Below, piece after piece: positions 31,425-40,729 of a stretch of 64,000 nucleotides of DNA. Location of the stretch: positions 1 to 64,000 of the forward strand of contig CAWDUI010000016.1 in the NCBI GenBank assembly GCA_963805445.1, written 5' to 3'. How positions within the stretch are numbered: position 1 is the stretch's first letter; every line of letters begins with the position of its first letter. The notes beneath the pieces were generated by a model, which had not been told where the DNA came from, searched no databases, and saw only the letters and a list, made by a program, of their open reading frames with translations. The stretch is from JAENVT01 sp963805445. GTDB lineage: Bacteria > Actinomycetota > Acidimicrobiia > Acidimicrobiales > Ilumatobacteraceae. A program made the position numbers and the translations under genes.

Positions 31425-32136
31425 TCATTCGAATGCGCAGAACTCGTTGCCCTCAGGGTCGGCCATCACCCACCAACCGATCTCGTCGTCCTTCGGCCTC
31501 AACAAGGTCGCGCCGGCCTCGACGAGCCCGTCGATCGTGGTGTCGACGAGCCTCACGTCCCAGTGGACGCGGTTCTTCACGGTCTTGGGCTCGGGCACGT
31601 GGTGGAACACCCAGAACATGTACGGGAAACCGGCGGCGCCTTCGATCCAGACGAAGGGTGCGCCATCACGACCGCCAACGGTGCCACCGGTGCGCTCGGC
31701 CCACCACTGGGCGATACCCGCGGCTCGACGGCGTCGACGACGACTTCGAAGGGACCGAGCGCCGCCGGGTTGGCCGGATGCGGAGCGAAGACGCACACCG
31801 CAACGCCGTCGGGATCGTTGACGATGTGCCAACCGATCTCGTCGTCGGGAGTGCGAACGATCGTTCCACCGGCGGCGAGCAGCGGCGCCGGATCCCCTTC
31901 GACAACTCGCACATCGATGTGCACACGGCTCTTGCCGACGATCGGCTCGGGAACGCTGAGGATCCACACGACGCGGCCTTCGAGCCACCCTCTGGTGGTC
32001 CGAGGTGGTTCTCGCCATCGTCGTGCGGTATCACCGGCTGGTCGAGTGCCGTGGCCCAGAACTCGGCGACCGCGGCCGGCCGGCCCTCGCCGGCGGTGAC
32101 GTCGATGCACAGGTCCTTGAATGCAACGTCGGGCAT
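31425..32136 (-). CDS. Two-domain VOC-family (glyoxalase-like) protein, frameshifted
   Basis: Two tandem VOC units. The first: VAFKDLCIDVTAGEGRPAAV, AEFWATALDQPVIPHDDGEN, VPEPIVGKSRVHIDVRVVEG, GGTIVRTPDDEIGWHIVNDP with DGVAVCVFAPHP. The second: GPFEVVVDAVEPR, AQWWAERTGG, PYMFWVFHHVPEPKTVKNRV, HWDVRLVDTTIDGLVEAGAT, LLRPKDDEIGWWVMADPEGN ending EFCAFE. The two halves are alike (PEP.xVKxRVHxDV and DDEIGWxxxxDPxG in each), a clear internal duplication. Substrate unknown. Three frame breaks. Confidence 0.85.
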
Positions 32137-32191
32137 GAAGTCGAACCTAGTCGTTGCTCGGCGATGCAAGCGCCGGACATACCGTTGTGAG

Positions 32192-32601
32192 GTGCCGTGG
32201 ACGTGCCCGAAATGTCAGCGCCAGTTCGCCCGTAACCGGCAGGGCCACGAATGCGCGCCGGCCATGACGGTGCAGGAGTACTTCAGCACGGGGCCCACAT
32301 TCGAGCGGCCGGTGTTCGACGCCGTGATGGGCCATCTGCGCACCCTCGGTGAACCATTCATCGAGCCTGTTTCGGTCGGTGTGTTCGTCAAGCGAGGCGG
32401 GGTCACCGTCTGCAACTGCGACCGATGACCAAATGGGTTGCGCTGTGCCTGTTCATGCCGCGCACCGTGCGCGACCGGCGCATCCGCAAGCCGATCGAAG
32501 CCGGTCGAGCCGTGTATCACGTCGTGAACGTGCGCGGGCCCGACGATGTCGACGACACCGTGAAGGGGTGGATCACCGAGGCGTGGGACTTGGCTGGTTG
32601 A
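32192..32601 (+). CDS. DUF5655-domain protein with N-terminal zinc-finger-like motif
   Basis: GTG 32192 gives VPWTCPKCQRQFARNRQGHE with a CxxC...H...C zinc-like pattern, then TVQEYFSTGPTFERPVFDAV and EPFIEPVSVGVFVKRGG. After one break near 32,425: MTKWVALCLFMPRTVRDRRI, RKPIEAGRAVYHVVNVRGPD and KGWITEAWDLAG at TGA 32599. The second half matches the compact alpha/beta fold annotated as DUF5655. Function unknown. Confidence 0.75.
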
Positions 32602-32698
32602 TGCACGACCTGCCGTTGACTGCGTCGATGCCGACACGCAAGTGGGGTCGTACGGCCATCGTGGCCGCGTACGACCAAAGTTCGTGCTGCGGGGCGAT

Positions 32699-33511
32699 CA
32701 GCCGCCGATGGTCTGGATCTCTTGCACGCCCATCCGCACCGGCGTGGTCGTACGCAAGTCGGCGAGCGTGCCGCTCGTGCCGTTGGTCGCCTGCCACGAC
32801 ACCTTCCACACGATCGTCACCGATCCGTGGTAGTGCAGGTCCGTGGTCCCCGTGACCTTGCCGACCGACGGATATGCCGGTGTCCAGGCGCACCCGCCCG
32901 ATGCCGACTCGGTCGATCCCCATGGTTGGCAGATGACCTTCGTGATGTCGCCGGTGACATGCGATCCGGTGGCCCATTTCGATGCTGATCGGCTCGGCTG
33001 TCACGGTTGCGGACAATCCTGGAATGGCCGCCGTCGCCGTGACCGGCTGTCGCGGGTTCACGCCGAGCCACGTCTCGAAGTTGACGATCATCTTGTCGAT
33101 CGGAGGCGAGAAGGCGACTTGTGGTTTTGGCACCGACGCCGACACCTTCTGATAGGCGACCTTGGCGATGTCGGTGACGGTGGTCGGACCGACGTAGACG
33201 AACTGGGGGACGCCATCGCACGTCCGGAAGTAGATGAAGGTCTGCTCACCAGTCACCGGGTTGATGATGCCGGGGTTGCCGAGCCCGCCCATGTTGGACC
33301 CGTCGAACAACTGCCACGCCGTGCAAGACGTTGCGCCTGCAGGCTTGACAACCCCGCCGTTCACCGCCCCAATCACCCACGTAGAAATCGACGCATCCCC
33401 ACCCGCATTGCCGGGGTCGACTGATCCTCCGGCACCAACTTTCGCGGCTGCGCCGGTCGGAGTGAGAAACCCGAACACGACGACAGCAAGGGCTACAGCG
33501 TGGTGCCGCAT
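32699..33511 (-). CDS. Exported protein, unrecognised
   Basis: MRHHAVALAVVVFGFLTPTG is a signal peptide with cleavage likely after AAAK. The mature part contains WQLFDGSNMGGLGNPGIINP, TFIYFRTCDGVPQFVYVGPT, PPIDKMIVNFETWLGVNPRQ and PVTATAAIPGLSATVTAEPI; after a break near 32,985 the C-terminus reads AWTPAYPSVGKVTG, DLHYHGSVTIVWKVSWQATN and MGVQEIQTIGG. The pattern of alternating strands suggests a beta-rich secreted protein. The start lies 19 bases inside the upstream lipoprotein gene, so the two are an operon. Similar secreted pairs sit next to type VII or pilus genes in some actinobacteria; nothing of that kind is here. Confidence 0.6.
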
Positions 33512-34130
33512 GTGTCCTCGACACCGAGATCTTCCAGCTCATTCTGCTGAGCAACTCTCCATATGCATCCTCGAGGTACAAGGTGTGCAGGTATCTCGAA
33601 CTTCCCGCCTCATTGTTGACGACCGTCGGCATTCCATCTGGCCCGACTGGACCGAGGACGACTCCAGCGTCGTACCAGCATGACTCCACTGTCGCTTCCG
33701 TTGGGTTCTCGAGTCGGACGACGGCCTGGTTGAGATGAGACCCACGGAGGTCGGGCGAGAAGTACAACCCCGCCCGGACCATCCCGGCGATCAACTCGGT
33801 GATGATGTGTCGAGAGGGTCCCTGGCTTGCGGTGAACGATGTGGGGTCGCATTGAGCAGGGGCTTGACCGCAAGCGAAGTAGGCAGCGATGTAGTCCTGG
33901 ACGGCTTGTTTGACCAGGGTTTCGGTTGGCACGGTGGTGGTCGTGGTCTCCGGCAGCGTTGTCGTTGTACTCGAAGTGGAACTTGTGGTCGAACTCGTCG
34001 AGGGGGGCGTCGAGGTCGTCGCATCGACAACAGGTGGTCGTGACGCGACGGAGGTTGCCGAGGTGCTTCCACCGGAACTGCAGGCAGCCGCGAACAGACC
34101 CATCGCGCCAACCATGATCAATCGCTTCAT
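33493..34130 (-). CDS. Lipoprotein with Ser/Thr-rich stalk, unrecognised
   Basis: MKRLIMVGAMGLFAAACSSG has a lipobox (AAAC). A 40-residue Ser/Thr stalk follows, then TLVKQAVQDYIAAYFACGQA, SFTASQGPSRHIITELIAGM, YFSPDLRGSHLNQAVVRLEN and TEATVESCWYDAGVVLGPVG with DGMPTVVNNEAG. After one break near 33,565 the end reads GIWRVAQQNELEDLGVEDTC and GTTL at TAG. The body looks like a small NTF2/cone-like domain as found in actinobacterial lipoproteins, but I cannot name it. Overlaps the next gene by 19 bases. Confidence 0.65.
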
Positions 34131-34132
34131 CT

Positions 34133-34149
34133 ATTGCACCCAATGCAAT
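34133..34149. promoter_or_regulatory. ATTGCA-N5-TGCAAT palindrome upstream of lipoprotein gene
   Basis: Perfect six-base inverted repeat 3 bases before the ATG at 34130, similar in core (TTGCA..TGCAA) to the palindrome at 17674-17685. It would overlap the ribosome site region and could be an operator or a start-region hairpin. The remaining 185 bases to the ABC-F gene hold no gene that I can support. Confidence 0.25.
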
Positions 34150-34334
34150 TGTTTCGCACGGCACATTCCGCTCGCCGCACTACGTCTGCCAAGCCTACCC
34201 GCCGTTCGTTCATCACTCCCAAAGAGCAACATCGAACGGCCGAAAAGGGGAAGCAAGCGCCGAACTCGGGCAGCACCGGCCATGGTGGCCATGAAAAGCC
34301 ATAGTTCCGGGGTTGGCAGCAATGCAGTGTGGTG

Positions 34335-35973
34335 TTACTCCGAGCGATCGGAGACCACCTGGCCGGCACGGAGTTCGATGGTGCGAGTGCGGCGGATGCG
34401 TTGCAGAAGCACCCGGTCGTGGCTCACCAGCAGCACCGTGCCGGGGAACGTGTCCAGCGGCCTGTTCGAGCTGCTCGATGGCCGGCAGGTCGAGGTGGTT
34501 CGTCGGCTCGTCGAGCACGAGGCAGTTGCGACCCGGAGGCCGCCATCAACAAGCGCCAGCACCAGGCGGGTTCGCTCGCCCGGCGACAGCGAGCTCGACC
34601 GGCCGATCGACGTGTGCGGCGGCGACGCCGAACTTGGCCAGCAGCGTGCGCGCCTCGCTGATCGTCATGCCCGTTGCGGCGAGGAACGCATCGAGCACGT
34701 CTGCGCCTGCCACCGGGCACAGCTGGTGCGGACCTGCTCCAGCCGGCCGACGACGCACGGATGACCGCGCCACTGCGATCCGGAGGTCAGGGCGATCTCG
34801 CCGAGCAGCGCGCGCAGAGCAGCGTCGACTTGCCGGTGCCGTTCGGACCGACGATCACCACTCGCTCGCCGTAGCCGATCTCGAGGTCACCGGTCCGAGC
34901 ACGAAGTCGCCGCGGTCGACGACCGCGTCCGTGAGCCGGGCGACCACGTCGCCGCTGCGCCGCCGGCGGCCAATCGTCAGCCGCAGCTGCCACGGCTCGC
35001 GGGGCTGCTCGACCACGTCGAGGCGCTCCATCGCTCTCTCCGTGCGCGCCGCCTTGCCGGCCAGCTGCTCGGTCTGGTTGATCTTCCGTTGCGACGAACT
35101 TGTCGTTGTCGTCGGCTTCTTCTTCGCCCGGACAGGCCCTGCGAGGCCCATCGCGCTCGCGCTGCGGACCGTGAGCGAGGGTCGAGCGCTTCGTGTCGTA
35201 CTCCTCCCACGCCTCCCAGCGCATGCTGTCGGGCGATGTCGCGCTCGTGCAGGTACGCGTCGCTACCCTCCGGCGAAATGCGTGAGCTGGTGGCTGAACT
35301 CGTCGAGCTCGGCCACGTCGGTGACCGTCCGCTCAGGAACTCGCGGTCGTGGCTGACCAGCGCGACGCCGGCCGCCGAGCCGGTGACGAACCGCTCCAGC
35401 CGCGCCAGGCCGTCGAGGTCGAGATCGTTGGTCGGCTCGTCGAGCAGGAACACGTCGAAGCGCGCGAGGAGCAGCGCGGCCAGGCTGACCCGGCCGCCTC
35501 GCCGCCCGACAGCGTGGTCATCGGTTGGCTCGAGCAGCCGCTCGGCCAGACCGAGCTCGGCCCACATCTCGGCCGATCCGCGTGTCAAGTCGGCAGCACC
35601 GAGCGCCAGCCAGCGATCGAGCGCGGCGGCGTAGCGGTCGTCGGCCCCGGGCGACGCCGGCGGCGAGGTCGGCCGTCGTCGTATCGAGCTCGGCGTCGGC
35701 CGCGCGACACCGGTGCGGCGCTCGACATGCTCGAAGCCACGGTCTCGTCGGTGCGCTCGGGCTCCTGGGCGAGGTAGCCGACCGTGGCGGCGGGCGGTGA
35801 CAGCGAGACGGTTCCTGCCTCGGGACGCAACGCGCCGGCGATACGCGCAGCAGCGTCGACTTGCCGACGCCGTTCGGCCCGATGAGGCCGATTCGGTGAC
35901 CGGGGTCGAGCGACAGGTCGACCTCGACAAGGATGGGTCGGAGCACCGAGCGAGAGGGAGATGTTACGAGCAT
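34335..35973 (-). CDS. ABC-F family ATPase, frameshifted
   Basis: Two ABC cassettes on one chain with no membrane part. First cassette: Walker A LIGPNGVGKSTLLR, signature/Walker B region LLLARFDVFLLDEPTNDLDL and LARLERFVTGSAAGVALVSH with DREFL. Linker with basic residues (RAKKKPTTTTSSSQRKINQT and ERAMERLDVVEQPREPWQLR). Second cassette: LEIGYGERVVIVGPNGTGKS, VMLDEPTNHLDLPAIEQLEQ, PGTVLLVSHDRVLLQRIRRT. The EPTNxLDL pairs are diagnostic of ABC-F translation factors/antibiotic-resistance proteins. Roughly ten frame breaks. Start chosen at ATG 35973 by joining frames. Confidence 0.9.
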
Positions 35974-36078
35974 GTAGCGAGGCGGGCAAGCTCGCATTCT
36001 GCCCGATCGTCTGACCTTCGGGAGCAGTTCCTTGTCGCTCGAGGACTGGGCTTCGGCGGATGTGGGTACCGTGTAGAT

Positions 36079-36711
36079 GTGACCATCACCGCCAACGAAC
36101 GTGCCGAAATGTGTGATCTGTTCGAAGAGGTCGGGCCCGACGCGCCAACTCTTTGCGAGGGTTGGACCACTCGCGATCTGCTTGCCCATCTGCTGGCGCG
36201 CGAGCGCAGGCCAGACGCCGCTGCCGGCATCGTCGTGCCCTTCCTCGACAAGCATCTGCAGCACGTGACGTCCTCGTTCGCCCGCATGCCGTTCGCGGAC
36301 ATGATCGACAAGTTCCGAGGTGGGCCGCCGATCTGGACGCTGTGGGCGGTTCCGGTTCTTGGGGACAAGGCAAACCTTGCCGAGTTCTTCGTGCATCACG
36401 AAGACATTCGCCGCGCCCAACCAACATGGGAACCGCGCGACGGTGACACGGCTCGCGACGAGGCCTTGTGGAGGCTGCTCAAACTGCTGGGCCGCATGTT
36501 GTTCCGGCACTCGCCCGTCGGTGTCGTGCTCAGAAGTGCCGGCCGAGACGACATCGTCGCCAAGAAGCGTGAGCCGAGCGTGATCCTGGTGGGCCTTCCT
36601 GGCGAGATCGTGTTGCACGCCTACGGTCGACACCTCGACAAGGTTCGCCTCATCGTGCAGGGAGAGCCGAGTGAAGTGGAAGCCTTCGAGGCGTCCTCCC
36701 GCGGTCTCTGA
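36079..36711 (+). CDS. TIGR03085-type metal-binding protein (maleylpyruvate isomerase/DinB-like)
   Basis: Intact, 210 residues. ANERAEMCDLFEEVGPDAPT and LCEGWTTRDLLAHLLARERR carry the GWTxRDLxxHL helix of the family; DKANLAEFFVHHEDIRRAQP is the second metal helix (HHEDIRRA), and GRDDIVAKKREPSVILVGLP with GEIVLHAYGRHLDKVRL follows. A second member of this superfamily (TIGR03084) lies at 18.4 kb. Actinobacterial proteins of this type are thought to bind a divalent metal and may use mycothiol; function not shown. Confidence 0.9.
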   Translation: MTITANERAEMCDLFEEVGPDAPTLCEGWTTRDLLAHLLARERRPDAAAGIVVPFLDKHLQHVTSSFARMPFADMIDKFRGGPPIWTLWAVPVLGDKANLAEFFVHHEDIRRAQPTWEPRDGDTARDEALWRLLKLLGRMLFRHSPVGVVLRSAGRDDIVAKKREPSVILVGLPGEIVLHAYGRHLDKVRLIVQGEPSEVEAFEASSRGL

Positions 36712-36797
36712 CGTGCGCCAGGGCGTTCGAGTATGCCGAACGGCCCATTTTGGCCCGCAGGTATTTACGGCGAAGCAGCCACGACCGATACTGCGTC

Positions 36798-37379
36798 ATG
36801 GCTGCAAGATTGCTCCCCAAACAGGTCGAGGGTTCGAACGGGCGCGGCGCCGCGGTGCAGCCGACGCGTACCGCCGTCAACGGCACCATCGGCTGCAACT
36901 TGTCGGCACACCTTCATCAAGAGTTGCACGGACGTGCAGTGGTGCTCGACGATCGCCGAGTCCCAGGCGCCAAAGCCACCGTCACGCACATCGTCGTTGC
37001 GCCGTCGGGCGTGTGGGTCGTCGAGGCCAAAGATCTGCAAGGGCGTGTGGAACGGCGTGACGTCGGTGGCTGGTTCAGAATCGACGAGCGGCTCTACGTC
37101 GCCGGCAAGGACAAGAGCCACCTTGTCGACGGACTCGACCGGCATGTGATCGCAATCGAGAACTTGCTCGCACAGGCCGGCCTCACCTCGGTGCCGGTAC
37201 ACGCTGCGCTGTGCTTCGTGAACGCAGAATGGGGCTGGTTCGCCAAGCCGTTCTCGTTGAGTGGTGTCTGGGTGACGTGGCCCGAGCGACTGACCGAACT
37301 GGTGCTCGAGTGGAAGGCGATTCCCGACACGGAGTTCGATTCGCTGGCTCGCGGAGTCGCCGCTCGCCTGTCGTCGTAA
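36798..37379 (+). CDS. NERD (nuclease-related) domain protein
   Basis: Intact, 193 residues from ATG 36798. GCNLSAHLHQELHGRAVVLD and TVTHIVVAPSGVWVVEAKDL with QGRVERRDVGG form the restriction-endonuclease-like core of NERD: acidic residues and the E-x-K of VVEAKDLQG. VHAALCFVNAEWGWFAKPFS and VWVTWPERLTELVLEWKAIP complete the domain. NERD domains are predicted nucleases found alone or fused to kinases and helicases; here it stands alone. Confidence 0.87.
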   Translation: MAARLLPKQVEGSNGRGAAVQPTRTAVNGTIGCNLSAHLHQELHGRAVVLDDRRVPGAKATVTHIVVAPSGVWVVEAKDLQGRVERRDVGGWFRIDERLYVAGKDKSHLVDGLDRHVIAIENLLAQAGLTSVPVHAALCFVNAEWGWFAKPFSLSGVWVTWPERLTELVLEWKAIPDTEFDSLARGVAARLSS

Positions 37380-37422
37380 CGACTGGCCGCGACCGCCCAC
37401 TCCGTAGGAGTGCACCGTCACC

Positions 37423-38304
37423 TCAGATGAGTTCGGCCAGTCGTATCGTCTTGCGGACCGTCAGGCGGCCTTCGCCTCCGTCCGAGCTGTAGGTCCCTGC
37501 GGTCGGGGCGACGTCGCGGTAGTCGCGTCCCGCTGCGGTCGTGACGTAGCGAAGGTCGGTTCTTCGGCTGTGCGTCGGATCGATGGCGACGACGCTCTGT
37601 CGGTGGTGGTCGAAGACCTCGACCCATGCGTGACTGGCCCCGTCGCCGACGAGATGCCCCGAGATGTACCGAGAGGCGATGCCCAGAGATGAGCACATTG
37701 CAATCATGACGTGGGCCATGTCCTGGCACACACCCTGTCGAAGTTGCCACGCCTCGGCGGCAGTCGTGCGCACCGATGTGACATCGTGACGGTACTCGAA
37801 GGCGCGGTGTACGGACTCGGCCACGGATTCCGCAACATCGAGAACATCGGCTGCGCCGCGCAGTTGCGTGGTGGCGTCTCTGATCGCGTCATCAGGCTTG
37901 GTGAGCCGAGTGGCGGTCGGACGAGGTGCCGGCCACGAAGCAACGTCGGTTGCCGTGCGCGCCCGAGTGATGATCGCCCGCGCCCGGAACTCGATGTGGC
38001 CATGCACCTCGGGTGTCGCAACGTGGAGCACTGCGTTGCCGAATCGATCGGTCCGCTGCCGAACGACGCTCGCCTCATGCGGCCGCACCTCGAAGCGGTG
38101 GGCGATGCGCCGTTGGTCACCGTGATTGCGACGTGGGACGATGACCAATCGCTGTCGGAGGTCTCTCACCGGCTTGTCGTACTCGTACGACACGTCCTGG
38201 TGGATCACGTACGTTGCTGTGTTGGCCCCGACGAGCGCGTCACGGTCGTACCCGCTCGGAAGCGACTCGAGATGCTCGTCGTGAAGGAACTCCTCGACGT
38301 TCAT
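37423..38304 (-). CDS. Transglutaminase-like cysteine protease/peptidase, copy 1
   Basis: Intact, 293 residues. An N-terminal Bact_transglu_N-type beta domain (YVIHQDVSYEYDKPVRDLRQ, RLVIVPRRNHGDQRRIAHRF) is followed by the papain-like catalytic core: Cys in QLRQGVCQDMAHVMIAMCSS, His in LVGDGASHAWVEVFDHHRQ, Asp in SVVAIDPTHSRR. The full triad is present. ATG 38304 overlaps the stop of copy 2 (ATGA). Actinobacterial genes of this type often go with alpha-E and circularly permuted ATP-grasp genes, which are not seen here. Confidence 0.92.
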   Translation of the reverse strand: MNVEEFLHDEHLESLPSGYDRDALVGANTATYVIHQDVSYEYDKPVRDLRQRLVIVPRRNHGDQRRIAHRFEVRPHEASVVRQRTDRFGNAVLHVATPEVHGHIEFRARAIITRARTATDVASWPAPRPTATRLTKPDDAIRDATTQLRGAADVLDVAESVAESVHRAFEYRHDVTSVRTTAAEAWQLRQGVCQDMAHVMIAMCSSLGIASRYISGHLVGDGASHAWVEVFDHHRQSVVAIDPTHSRRTDLRYVTTAAGRDYRDVAPTAGTYSSDGGEGRLTVRKTIRLAELI

Positions 38305-39107
38305 CGGGATTCCAGCTTCTGGACCGCACGAACGGCCATCGACGCCAGTTCCACCCGACCGAACGAGGTCACCATCGCCACGTCGGCAGCATCGCGGCCA
38401 CGGCCGATCACGGTGCGGCCGATGCGACGTGCGTTGTTGCGCGGGTCGAAGGTGTGCCACTGGTCGCCGACGAACACTTCCATCCAGGCGCAGAAATCCA
38501 TCGGTCCCGTGTAGGGAACTCCGATGTCCGGGAGATACCCGAACCACGTACCGGGCCGGAATGTTGAGAGCCGACATCGCGATCGCCAGGTGAGTGAAAT
38601 CTCGGCAGACCCCGACACGCGACGACATCACGTCGAGCGCCGAGAACGAGGGGGAGAGGCTCCGTAATCGAAGCGCATCTCGGCATGCACCCAGTCGCAG
38701 ATGGCCTGCACCCGAGACCAGCCCGCAGGCACTTGGCCGAACAGTTCGAAGGCGACGTCGACGAACTGATCCGACTCGCAGTACCGGCTCGGCAAGACGA
38801 ACAGCATGGTCTCGTCGGTCAGATCGTCGGGCGCGACCTCTTCGGCCAGGTGATCCAACGCATCGGGGTCGCCGACCGCCAACACCTCTGCATCGAATGT
38901 CAGGACCACGTGGCCGGCTGCGAAGTTCACGCGCCGGCAGGAGTTGCCGAAGTGGTCGAGGTAGACGTGCGACGGCGCGTGCGGTGTGATGTCGAACTCG
39001 GCAGGCTCGACCCGTTCAGCCTCGGAGGGATGCGGCTCGACCATGACGACGGCGTGTGTCTCTCGGGGCACCTCGAACTCGAAGGTACAACCCACCCCGA
39101 TTTGCAT
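38301..39107 (-). CDS. Transglutaminase-like cysteine protease/peptidase, copy 2, frameshifted
   Basis: MQIGVGCTFEFEVPRETHAV opens a beta domain, continuing PAEFDITPHAPSHVYLDHFG, CRRVNFAAGHVVLTFDAEVL and SDQFVDVAFELFGQVPAGWS. Catalytic core: Cys in SSRVGVCRDFTHLAIAMSAL, His/Trp in GPMDFCAWMEVFVGDQWHTF and Asp in FDPRNNARRIGRTVIGRGRD. The position of the catalytic His is FCAWMEV here, where copy 1 has SHAWVEV, so the His is replaced by Cys-Ala; this may reflect altered activity. Two frame breaks near 38,660 and 38,560. Co-translated with copy 1 through ATGA. Confidence 0.88.
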
Positions 39108-39345
39108 GCACGCAGCTGTCACATATGCGCCGGCTGAAGCGCTCCCTGTCACACCCATTTTCAGGGTGTGCACATGGAGACGTGCGTCGAGATGGCCGCT
39201 GCGGAATCATCGACGATGGCTGATGATGTCAAGTATTCAGCTGTATCCAGCTCGATGATGGCGACCGGCGCGACCGCATTGAGCTGGCTGTTCGCGTGCC
39301 ACGACCCGAGTTGGGAACCGCGTGATGGCGAGTCGGCACGGAGGT
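39108..39345. other. End of block A and first contig junction
   Basis: Upstream of the transglutaminases a short plus-strand frame (39174 on: METCVEMAAAESSTMADDVK) runs through 39,340 and into unrelated sequence; it may be the start of a block A gene, but it has no recognisable features. Near 39,345 base composition, codon use and gene content change. The minus-strand solute-binding protein of block B is readable up to GQQFSAALMDT and turns to non-coding-like sequence after it. Confidence 0.5.
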
Positions 39346-40567
39346 ATCCATCAGGGCGGCCGAGAACTGTTGACCGACGGCGGTACCAATCCCCTGAAAT
39401 TCGGGAATCGCGACAAACTGCACGCCCACATACGGCACCGGATCAACAGCCGGATGTTTTGGGTCGGCCGCTTTGATGCTGTCGAGGGTAATCTTGGCAA
39501 AAGGGGCAGCTTTCTGGTACGCCGGGTTGGCATAGAGCGAGGCGCGGGTTCCGGGAGGAACGTTGGCCCAACCTTCTTTGGCAGCGACCATTTCCAGATA
39601 GCTCTTGGAGGTTGCCCATGAAATAAATTTTTGGGCGGCGTCGGCTTTCTGGGTACCAGCCGGAACTGCCAGGGTCGATGCCCGAGCCAGTTACTGCGTT
39701 TACCAAGCCCGTTGTCCGGAGCCAGTGCAAAACCTACCTGGTCAGCCACTGTTGAATCTTTAGGGTTGCTGACGAACGAGGCAGCAACGGTAGCGTCGAT
39801 CCACATGCCGCATTTACCGGACTGAAAAAGGGCAAGGTTCTCATCGAAGCCATTGGATGAGGCACCTGGAGGACCTGTTTCCTTCATCAATTTGACATAA
39901 AAGCTCAGCGTTTTTTTCCAGGCATCACCATCGAATTGCGGCTGCCACTGCTGATCGAACCAGCGGGCCCCAAATGAGTTTGCCATCGCTGACAGAAAAG
40001 CCATATTCTCACCCCAGCCGGCCTTGCCACGCAGGCAGATGCCATAGATTCCGTTGTCTTTATCGGTCATCTTGTGGGCGGCATCGGCAACAAAGGTGAT
40101 GTCGGTGCTTCAGGCATTGTCAGTCCGGTCTTTTTCATGAGGTCAGTGCGGTACATGACCATTGAACTTTCCCCGTAAATGGGGCGGCGTAGAGCGTGCC
40201 GTCGCTAGCAAACCGTCGCGAATTGCCGGCAGTAGGTCGTTGACGTCATAATCGGCACCCAATTTGTCAAGAGGCAAAAGCCACCCCTTTTGGGCCCAGA
40301 TCGGTACCTCATAGGTGCCGATAGTCATAACATCGTACTGTCCACCTTTGGTGGCAATATCGGTAGTGACACGCTGCCGGAGCACGTTTTCCTCCAAAGT
40401 GACCCATTCCAGCTTGATGCCGGGGTTTTTGGTGGTAAAATCATCACTCAATTTCTGCATCCGGATCATATCGCCATTATTGACCGTGGCGATGGTGATG
40501 GTCTCGGCATGCGAAAAACCGGCGAAAAAAAAGAGCGAACCAACTATCCAAAGTACTTTTGTTTCAT
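39345..40567 (-). CDS. Family 1 extracellular solute-binding protein (sugar/polyol type), C-terminus cut by junction
   Basis: ATG 40567 follows CAGGAGGAGCT. A signal peptide (SLFFFAGFSHAE, after one slip) leads to MIRMQKLSDDFTTKNPGIKL and QRVTTDIATKGGQYDVMTIG with TYEVPIWAQKGWLLPLDKLG. The second lobe is NGIYGICLRGKAGWGENMAF, FDGDAWKKTLSFYVKLMKET, LALFQSGKCGMWIDATVAAS and VGFALAPDNGLGKRSNWLGH. This is the sorbitol/mannitol-type binding protein family. Several frame breaks lie near the junction side, unlike the rest of block B. The last 80 or so residues of a normal protein are missing. The permease genes that should follow downstream are cut off. Confidence 0.8.
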
Positions 40568-40690
40568 AGCTCCTCCTGTGATAATCAGTTATGTCTCTGC
40601 TGAATACGTATGTTAAATTTTATGAATGATTGCTATGTTAAACCTAGCCGATTAATGGCAGCGTGACAACTGTTATTATCAATAATATCT

Positions 40691-40720
40691 TTGATCAGGA
40701 CACATTTTCTTGATCAGGAC
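40691..40720. repeat. Short direct repeat TTGATCAGGAC
   Basis: TTGATCAGGAC occurs at 40691-40701 and again at 40710-40720, between the MFS stop and the solute-binding protein start. TGATCA within each is palindromic. Possible regulator binding sites for the solute-binding protein gene; nothing else is evident in this 160-base gap. Confidence 0.3.
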
Positions 40721-40729
40721 CTCGGGTTG

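Noticed and set aside
40691..40720. TTGATCAGGAC repeats as transposon ends
   Set aside because: Only 11 bases, direct rather than inverted, and no transposase between or near them.
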